From positions 62,001 to 126,000 of the forward strand of contig NZ_JADDKQ010000006.1 in the NCBI RefSeq assembly GCF_016464425.1: a stretch of DNA of 64,000 bases, read 5' to 3'. Position 1 is the stretch's first letter, and the number at the start of each line of letters is the position of its first letter. Both the position numbers and the translations under genes were made by a program. Below the pieces are notes generated by a model that worked only from the letters and a program-made list of their open reading frames with translations, was not told the DNA's origin and did not search any database. This DNA comes from Actinotalea solisilvae (GTDB lineage: Bacteria > Actinomycetota > Actinomycetes > Actinomycetales > Cellulomonadaceae). Shown piece by piece: positions 59,149 through 64,000 of the stretch.

Positions 59149-61596
59149 ATGATCCCGCGCACCGACCGCTACCTCGCCTTCGACCGCGTCGACGCCGTCG
59201 AGGACGCCCCGCACGGCCTGGCCGCGTCGCTGCACGGCGAGCGCCTGCGCGTGGACGTCGTGCGGGACGACGTCGTGCGGCTCTGGCTGAGCCGGGGCGG
59301 TCGGTTCGACGACCCGCCCACGCACGCGGTGTGCGTGGACCCGCTCGCGGGCGACGCCGCCTTCGAGGTCGAGCGCGCGGACGACGTCGTCCGGCTGCGG
59401 ACCGCCGCGCTCGTCGTCTCGCTGTGGCTCGACCCCTTCCGGGTCGACGTGCACCGCACCGACGGGAGCCCCGTGGTCGAGACGGCGCCGCGCGGCGACG
59501 GCTACGCGGCCTACGCGACGCTCAACGACGCGTTCGTGCTGCGCCGTCGGTGCCGGCCCGAGGACGCGATCTACGGGCTCGGTGAGAAGACGGGCACGCA
59601 CGACCGCCGCGGCCGCGCCTTCACGCTGTGGAACACCGACGTGCTCAACCCCGACGCGGTGGGCGCGATCGCCGCGACGCTGCACGCCGACGACCCGCGA
59701 GCCGACAGCGCGAGCACCGAGTTCGACCCCTACTACGTCTCGATCCCGTTCTTCCACCACCAGTCGTGGCCCGGTGGCGCGGTCGCGTCGTCGTTCCTCG
59801 ACAACGGGTACCGGGTCGCCTACGACTTCACCGCGCCGGACGAGTACGTGGTGCACGCCGCGGGCGGGCAGTGGTGCGAGTACGTGTTCGCCGGGCCGCG
59901 CCTGCCTGACGTGCTCGAGGCGTACACGTGGCTCACGGGCCGCACGCCCCTGCCCCCGCTGTGGTCGCTGGGCTTCCACCAGTCCCGCTGGCACGCGTAC
60001 GACCAGGACGCCGTCGAGGCGCTCGCGCGGCGCCACCGCGAGCTCGGCGTGCCGTGCGACGCGCTGTGGCTCGACATCGACTACATGGACGGCTACCGCG
60101 TCTTCACGTGGGACCGCGAGCGGTTCCCCGACCCGCAGGGGATGCTCGCGCGGCTGCGCGAGGACGGCGTCCGCGTCATCACGATCATCGACCCTGGCGT
60201 CAAGGCCGAGCCGGGCTACGCCGTCTACGACGAGGCGCTCGAGCAGGGGCTGCTGTGCCGGACCGAGGGCGGCGACGTCTACGTCGGGCAGGTCTGGCCG
60301 GGGCGCACCGCGTTCCCGGACTTCGCGACGCCCGAGGCGCGCGCGTGGTGGGGCGGGCTCAACGCCGAGCACGTCCGCTCGGGCCTCGCGGGGATCTGGA
60401 ACGACATGAACGAGCCCGCCACGGGCGACGTCGACCCGGCGACCATGCGGTTCGACCGCGGGCGGCACCCGCACGAGCGTTTCCACAACCAGTACGCGCT
60501 GCTCATGGCCATGGGCACCGTCGAGGGGCTGCGCGCCGCGATGCCGGACCTGCGGACGTTCGTGCTCACCCGCGCGGGCTCGCCGGGCATCCAGCGGTAT
60601 GCCGCGCACTGGATGGGCGACAACCAGTCCAGGTGGGACCACCTGTGGCTGAGCATCCCCATGGCCTGCGGCTTCGGCCTCTCGGGCCAGGCGTTCGTCG
60701 GCGCCGACGTCGGCGGGTTCTTCGGCAGCACCGAGGGCGAGCTGTTCCTCCGGTGGATGCAGTACGGCGCCCTGACCCCGTTCTTCCGCAACCACTCGGC
60801 GGCTGGGAACGTCGACCAGTACGTGTGGGCGTTCGGCGACGCCGTGCTCGACGCCGCGCGCGAGGCGATCCGCCTGCGCTACCGCCTGCTGCCCTACCTC
60901 TACAGCGCGTTCGTCACCGCGTCCGAGACGGGCCTGCCCGTGCAGCGGCCGCTCGTGCTCGACCACCAGGACGACGCCGCGGTGCGCGACCTCGACGACG
61001 AGTTCCTGCTCGGGCCGCACCTGCTCGTGGCGCCGGTGGTCGCGCCGGGCACGACCCACCGGCACGTGTACCTGCCCGCGGGCGAGTGGGTGGAGCGGCA
61101 CACGGGCGAGCGCGCCCACGGGCCGCGCTGGGTGCTCGCGCCGACGCCGATGGACCGCATCCCGGTGTTCGTCCGCGCGGGCGCGGTGGTGCCGATGTGG
61201 ACGGACGCGCCCGCCTCGACCGCCGACCCGGCGCCGACGGTCCTCGAGCTGCACGCCTACCTCGCCCAGGCCGACGGCGTCGTCACGTCGATGCTCCAGG
61301 AGGACGACGGCGTCACGACGGCGGCGCTCGACGGGGCGTTCGTCCGGACGACGTTCGAGCTCGAGCGAGCGGGATCGAGGGTGACCCTGCGGGCGTCGGT
61401 GGAGGGCGACGGGTTCCCGGAGCACCGGCGCACGGAGCTCCGCGTCGTCCTGCACGGGGCCGCCGCGGACGTCCGCGCCCGGCTCGACGGCGCCGACGTC
61501 GCCGTGACCGACGGCGCGGTCGCGGTCCCGAACCGCGGGACGCCGTTCACGCTCGAGGTGGACGAGGGCTCGGGGCGTCAGGCGCGCGCCGAGTAG
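59149..61596 (+). CDS. Cytoplasmic GH31 alpha-glycosidase
   Basis: An 815-residue glycoside hydrolase family 31 enzyme without a signal peptide. The N-terminal beta-sandwich (1-235) includes EDAIYGLGEKTG. The catalytic barrel (about 260-590) has the nucleophile D419 in GIWNDMNEPATGD and the acid/base D491 in HWMGDNQSRWDHL. C-terminal beta domains follow (LLVAPVVAPGTTHRHVYLPA). It would hydrolyse alpha-glucosides (or alpha-xylosides) brought in by ABC importers. ATG at 59149 follows GAGGGGGCCTGC. The final 19 bases overlap a convergent SnoaL-like gene. Glucosidase against xylosidase specificity is uncertain. Confidence 0.93.
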   Translation: MIPRTDRYLAFDRVDAVEDAPHGLAASLHGERLRVDVVRDDVVRLWLSRGGRFDDPPTHAVCVDPLAGDAAFEVERADDVVRLRTAALVVSLWLDPFRVDVHRTDGSPVVETAPRGDGYAAYATLNDAFVLRRRCRPEDAIYGLGEKTGTHDRRGRAFTLWNTDVLNPDAVGAIAATLHADDPRADSASTEFDPYYVSIPFFHHQSWPGGAVASSFLDNGYRVAYDFTAPDEYVVHAAGGQWCEYVFAGPRLPDVLEAYTWLTGRTPLPPLWSLGFHQSRWHAYDQDAVEALARRHRELGVPCDALWLDIDYMDGYRVFTWDRERFPDPQGMLARLREDGVRVITIIDPGVKAEPGYAVYDEALEQGLLCRTEGGDVYVGQVWPGRTAFPDFATPEARAWWGGLNAEHVRSGLAGIWNDMNEPATGDVDPATMRFDRGRHPHERFHNQYALLMAMGTVEGLRAAMPDLRTFVLTRAGSPGIQRYAAHWMGDNQSRWDHLWLSIPMACGFGLSGQAFVGADVGGFFGSTEGELFLRWMQYGALTPFFRNHSAAGNVDQYVWAFGDAVLDAAREAIRLRYRLLPYLYSAFVTASETGLPVQRPLVLDHQDDAAVRDLDDEFLLGPHLLVAPVVAPGTTHRHVYLPAGEWVERHTGERAHGPRWVLAPTPMDRIPVFVRAGAVVPMWTDAPASTADPAPTVLELHAYLAQADGVVTSMLQEDDGVTTAALDGAFVRTTFELERAGSRVTLRASVEGDGFPEHRRTELRVVLHGAAADVRARLDGADVAVTDGAVAVPNRGTPFTLEVDEGSGRQARAE

Positions 61597-61937
61597 TGGG
61601 TCAGGGCGCAGCGCCACCGGCCGTCCTGCCGGACGAAGACGTCGGTGGTCCACTCGTCCGCGTCGTACCGGTGCCCCTCGTGGTGGGCCGTGCTCGTGAG
61701 TCGCGCGGTGAGCAGGGCGGTGTCGCCCAGGACGCGCACCCGGGTGGGCCCGACCGCCGCCATGGCGGAGTGCGTCAGCGCGCCGGACGCCACGAGCCCG
61801 AGCAGGCGGGTGCCGGGCGAGACGCCCGACGCGTCCACGACCACCCAGTCGTCGGTGACGAACCCGGCCATGCGGTCGGCGTCGTTCGCGACGATCGCCT
61901 CACGCCAGCGCTCGGCGAGCGCGAGCAGCTCGCGCAC
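61578..61937 (-). CDS. SnoaL/DUF4440-like NTF2-fold protein
   Basis: A 119-residue NTF2-like protein: LALAERWREAIVANDADRMA, then FVTDDWVVVDASGVSPG, ending DVFVRQDGRWRCALTHYSAR. Such proteins are small-molecule isomerases, cyclases or ligand binders. GTG at 61937 is the first normal start codon in frame. A CTG at 62003 overlaps the DUF1918 stop by four bases, like most coupled genes in this window, and would add 22 residues (LSTPGPPGAAG); it cannot be ruled out. Its end overlaps the convergent GH31 gene by 19 bases. Confidence 0.8.
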   Translation of the reverse strand: MRELLALAERWREAIVANDADRMAGFVTDDWVVVDASGVSPGTRLLGLVASGALTHSAMAAVGPTRVRVLGDTALLTARLTSTAHHEGHRYDADEWTTDVFVRQDGRWRCALTHYSARA

Positions 61938-61999
61938 GACGGCGTCGTCCGCGGGCGTCGGGTCGTCCGGCCCGGCGGCCCCGGGGGGGCCCGGCGTGC

Positions 62000-62197
62000 T
62001 CAGGAGCTCGCCCCCTGCGGGTGCTCGATGGTGCAGTCCGGTCCGGGGAACACGACCGCCTCGTGGCCGTCCTCGTAGCGGACGCGGTACGGCGGCGCGC
62101 CGTCGGCGCCCTGGACGGCGACGACCTCGGCGATCTGCGGTCCCTTCCCGACCGCCCGGCTGTGGACGTGCAGGCGGTCTCCGACGTCGGCGCGCAT
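62000..62197 (-). CDS. DUF1918 small protein
   Basis: A 65-residue protein: MRADVGDRLHVHSRAVGKGP, then VVAVQGADGAPPYRVRYEDG, then HEAVVFPGPDCTIEH. This is the DUF1918 signature (VGDxL..., DGxPPYxVRWxDGHE, FPGPD), an SH3/Tudor-like barrel common in actinobacteria and of unknown role. CAGGAGGAA lies a few bases before the ATG at 62197, a strong ribosome site. It precedes the SnoaL-like gene and may be co-transcribed with it. Confidence 0.9.
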   Translation of the reverse strand: MRADVGDRLHVHSRAVGKGPQIAEVVAVQGADGAPPYRVRYEDGHEAVVFPGPDCTIEHPQGASS

Positions 62198-62331
62198 GAC
62201 TTCCTCCTGGTTCCGGGCCGTCCGGTGGGCCACTCCCAGCCTGCACCCGCCCCGCCGCGCGAGGAAGGGCCGGAGGGCCACCGCGTGCGGCCAGGACGCC
62301 CGGACGCGAACGTCCGTGCACCGGGACGCGA

Positions 62332-63369
62332 TCACGACGGCGCGGTACGCCCGGACGCTCGCACGGGCGAGGGCGACGCCACGACCTCCGCGAAGAGCCG
62401 CTCGTAGTCGGCGACCATCCGCCCCGCGGAGAAGCGCGCGATCGCGTCCGCACGGCACCGCGCCCGGTCGAGCCCGCCGACGGCGCGGACCGCGTCGACC
62501 GCGCCCGCGACGTCCGTCACGAGGAACCCGTCGACCCCGGGCCGCACGAGCTCGGGCAGCGAGCCCCGTGGGTGCGCGACGACGGGGGTGCCGGTCACGA
62601 GGGACTCCACGACGGACAGCCCGAACGGCTCGTCGAAGTCGACGAGGTGCAGCAGCGCGAGCGCCCGGCCGAGCAGCCGCTCGCGCTCGGCCGGCCCGAC
62701 CGGGCCGGCGTAGGTGACGGCGTGCCCGTCCAGGTGGGGCGCGACGGCGTCGGCGAAGTACTCCTCGTCCTGGACGATGCCCGCGACCACCAGCGGCAGG
62801 CCGGCGCGACGGGCCACCTCGATCGCCGTCGCCGTCCCCTTGTCGGGGTGGATCCGGCCCAGGAAGAGCAGGTACCCGCCGTCCCCGGCGCCCGCGGCGA
62901 AGCGCTCGACCTCGATGCCGTGGTGGATCGTCGCCGCGTAGCCGAGGTCCGGGTGGCGGTCGGCGTCGCTGATCGCGACGTAGTGCACGACGTCGTCGTA
63001 GGCGCGGTAGACCGGGACGATGCGCTCGGAGGAGAAGCCGTGCACGGTGGTGACCACCGGCGTCGTCGTCAGCCGGCTGAAGACGAGCGGCAGGAAGTCG
63101 AACTGGTTGCTGACGACGTCGAACTCCCCGGCGCGCTCGAAGACCGCGGCGATGTGCAGGGCCTCGAGCACCTTGGCGTCGAGCGAAAGGTCCTCCTCGT
63201 AGCCCGTCGGCGCCACGGCGTGCAGGTGCGCCGAGGTCAGCGAGTCGGCGGTCGCGAAGAGCGTCACGTCGTGGCCGCGCGCGACGAGGCCCTCGGCGAG
63301 GGTGGACGCGACCTGCTCCCACGGCCCGTAGGAGCGCGGCGGGACGCGGTGGGCGATCGAGGCGAGCAC
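62332..63369 (-). CDS. GT4-family glycosyltransferase
   Basis: A protein of at least 345 residues. Landmarks are SIAHRVPPRSYGPWEQVAST at the N-terminus, the central VHYVAISDADRHPDLGYAAT linker, GGYLLFLGRIHPDKGTATAI, and the nucleotide-sugar motif FDEPFGLSVVESLVTGTPVV with the E-x7-E pair. It would transfer a sugar from a nucleotide donor. Known relatives usually start MRVAxLASIAHRVPP; here the matching codons are GTC AGG GTC GCC, placed six bases after GGGAGG, and the first normal start is the GTG at 63369. See the findings. Divergent from another GT4 gene. Confidence 0.9.
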   Translation of the reverse strand: MLASIAHRVPPRSYGPWEQVASTLAEGLVARGHDVTLFATADSLTSAHLHAVAPTGYEEDLSLDAKVLEALHIAAVFERAGEFDVVSNQFDFLPLVFSRLTTTPVVTTVHGFSSERIVPVYRAYDDVVHYVAISDADRHPDLGYAATIHHGIEVERFAAGAGDGGYLLFLGRIHPDKGTATAIEVARRAGLPLVVAGIVQDEEYFADAVAPHLDGHAVTYAGPVGPAERERLLGRALALLHLVDFDEPFGLSVVESLVTGTPVVAHPRGSLPELVRPGVDGFLVTDVAGAVDAVRAVGGLDRARCRADAIARFSAGRMVADYERLFAEVVASPSPVRASGRTAPS

Positions 63370-63618
63370 GGCGACCCTGACGGTGACCTCCCGGTGTCCC
63401 GGTGACCGTACGCCGCCGGACGCCCGGGTGTGACCTGGTCGTCCCGATCGGTCCGGCTCTGCCCGGGCTGGACCGTTATCGCACTGTTACAGTCGGGAGT
63501 GCGGTGCGACGTGGCCCGGATCTCTCCGGCACCCTCGCCCGCCGGCCCGACCCACCCGCGGCCCACCCCCACCGTGCACGTGCGGCCCCCTGCCGCAGAC
63601 GACGTGGAAGAAGTGACC

Positions 63619-64000
63619 ATGGCCCAGCGCATCGGCATCCTGTCCACCTACCCCTCGACGCAGTGCGGCATCGCGACCTTCTGCGAGGCGCTCGCCGACC
63701 AGCTCGTCGAGGACGGGGCGGAGGTCGGCGTCGTCCGCCTGGTCGACGCCCCCGAGCCCCTGCGGCCGCCGGTGGTGCACCAGTGGCTCCCGGGCGGCGA
63801 CGCCGCCGCCGTGGCCGCGGTGCTCGACACCTACGACGTCGTCGTCGTCCAGCACGAGTACGGCATCTTCGGCGGGCCGGACGGCCAGGACGTCCTCGAC
63901 GTCGTCGCGCGCCTGCGGGTGCCCGTGATCACGGTGACCCACACCGTGCTCACCGACCCCACGCTCAACCAGCGGCGCGTGCTCGCCCGGCTCGTCGACC
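63619..64000 (+). CDS. GT4-family glycosyltransferase, partial (right edge)
   Basis: The first 127 codons of a gene that continues beyond the window. It begins MAQRIGILSTYPSTQCGIAT and continues FCEALADQLVEDGAEVGVVR, then VVVVQHEYGIFGGPDGQDVL, the N-terminal Rossmann lobe typical of a GT4 group (STYPPxxCGIATF and QHEYGIFGG) found beside mannan- or trehalose-type glycosyltransferases in actinobacteria. The 249-base gap to the divergent GT4 gene should hold promoters for both; GTTATC and GTTACAGT near 63475-63493 are the only AT-rich spots. Confidence 0.85.
   Translation, partial: MAQRIGILSTYPSTQCGIATFCEALADQLVEDGAEVGVVRLVDAPEPLRPPVVHQWLPGGDAAAVAAVLDTYDVVVVQHEYGIFGGPDGQDVLDVVARLRVPVITVTHTVLTDPTLNQRRVLARLVD

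Overview
The window is very GC-rich, almost every gene starts with ATG or GTG, and many neighbours overlap by four bases (ATGA/GTGA). Secreted multi-domain glycoside hydrolases, an F420-type flavin/deazaflavin protein, DUF1918, DUF2254 and WYL regulators all point to a soil or plant-polymer-degrading actinomycete of the Cellulomonas / Cellulosimicrobium / Isoptericola kind (order Micrococcales). This is an inference from protein style; there is no rRNA here to name the genus. No tRNA, rRNA, CRISPR array, prophage or insertion sequence was found.

Layout. (1) 1-8824: an aromatic-acid island. A leftward, translationally coupled operon carries a fumarylacetoacetate hydrolase (FAH)-RraA fusion, a GntR regulator, hpaE, hpaD and an HpaH-type hydratase that leaves the window. 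It is the meta-cleavage route for homoprotocatechuate. Next to it are a thiamine-diphosphate enzyme and a divergent 3-hydroxybenzoate 4-monooxygenase-like flavoprotein. Two copies of a GATCRTATACGA site probably tie all three units to the GntR protein. (2) 8896-14568: a hexapeptide-repeat protein, a secreted GH64 beta-1,3-glucanase with a ricin-type lectin domain, a three-gene redox operon ending in a TetR gene (with a perfect 12-bp-arm operator), and a trans-acting enoyl-reductase-like protein. (3) 14615-23029: a complete sugar-catabolic locus. A DeoR repressor is divergent from an ABC importer (binding protein plus two permeases, no ATPase), a class II aldolase, an ADP-dependent-type sugar kinase, a DUF4432 epimerase-like protein and a ManA-like isomerase.

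(4) 23146-32694: small enzymes, regulators and stress genes: alpha/beta hydrolase, WYL regulator, a truncated LacI remnant, Kef-type antiporter, an ECF sigma factor with a membrane partner, a STAS protein, DUF2254, an AlkZ-like protein and a VanY-like peptidase. (5) 32816-40332: a perfect 24-bp-arm inverted repeat, a secreted sorbosone-dehydrogenase-like protein with PKD and PA14 domains, a pair of REP-like palindromes, TetR/VOC and WYL/VOC regulator-target pairs, and a membrane diguanylate cyclase. (6) 40341-53351: a 1,713-residue secreted GH3 enzyme with accessory domains, then a four-gene ABC/FtsX export-type operon in which one ATPase has a C-terminal AbrB-like domain. (7) 53523-64000: methyltransferase, hydrolase, DHFR-like and SDR genes, a degenerate GGDEF pair, small hypotheticals, an intracellular GH31 glycosidase, SnoaL-like and DUF1918 proteins, and two divergent GT4 glycosyltransferases, the second cut by the right edge.

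Together the island suggests a saprotroph that attacks beta-glucans and other plant or fungal polysaccharides outside the cell, imports sugars by ABC transporters that share a remote ATPase, and also consumes lignin- or amino-acid-derived hydroxyphenylacetates.
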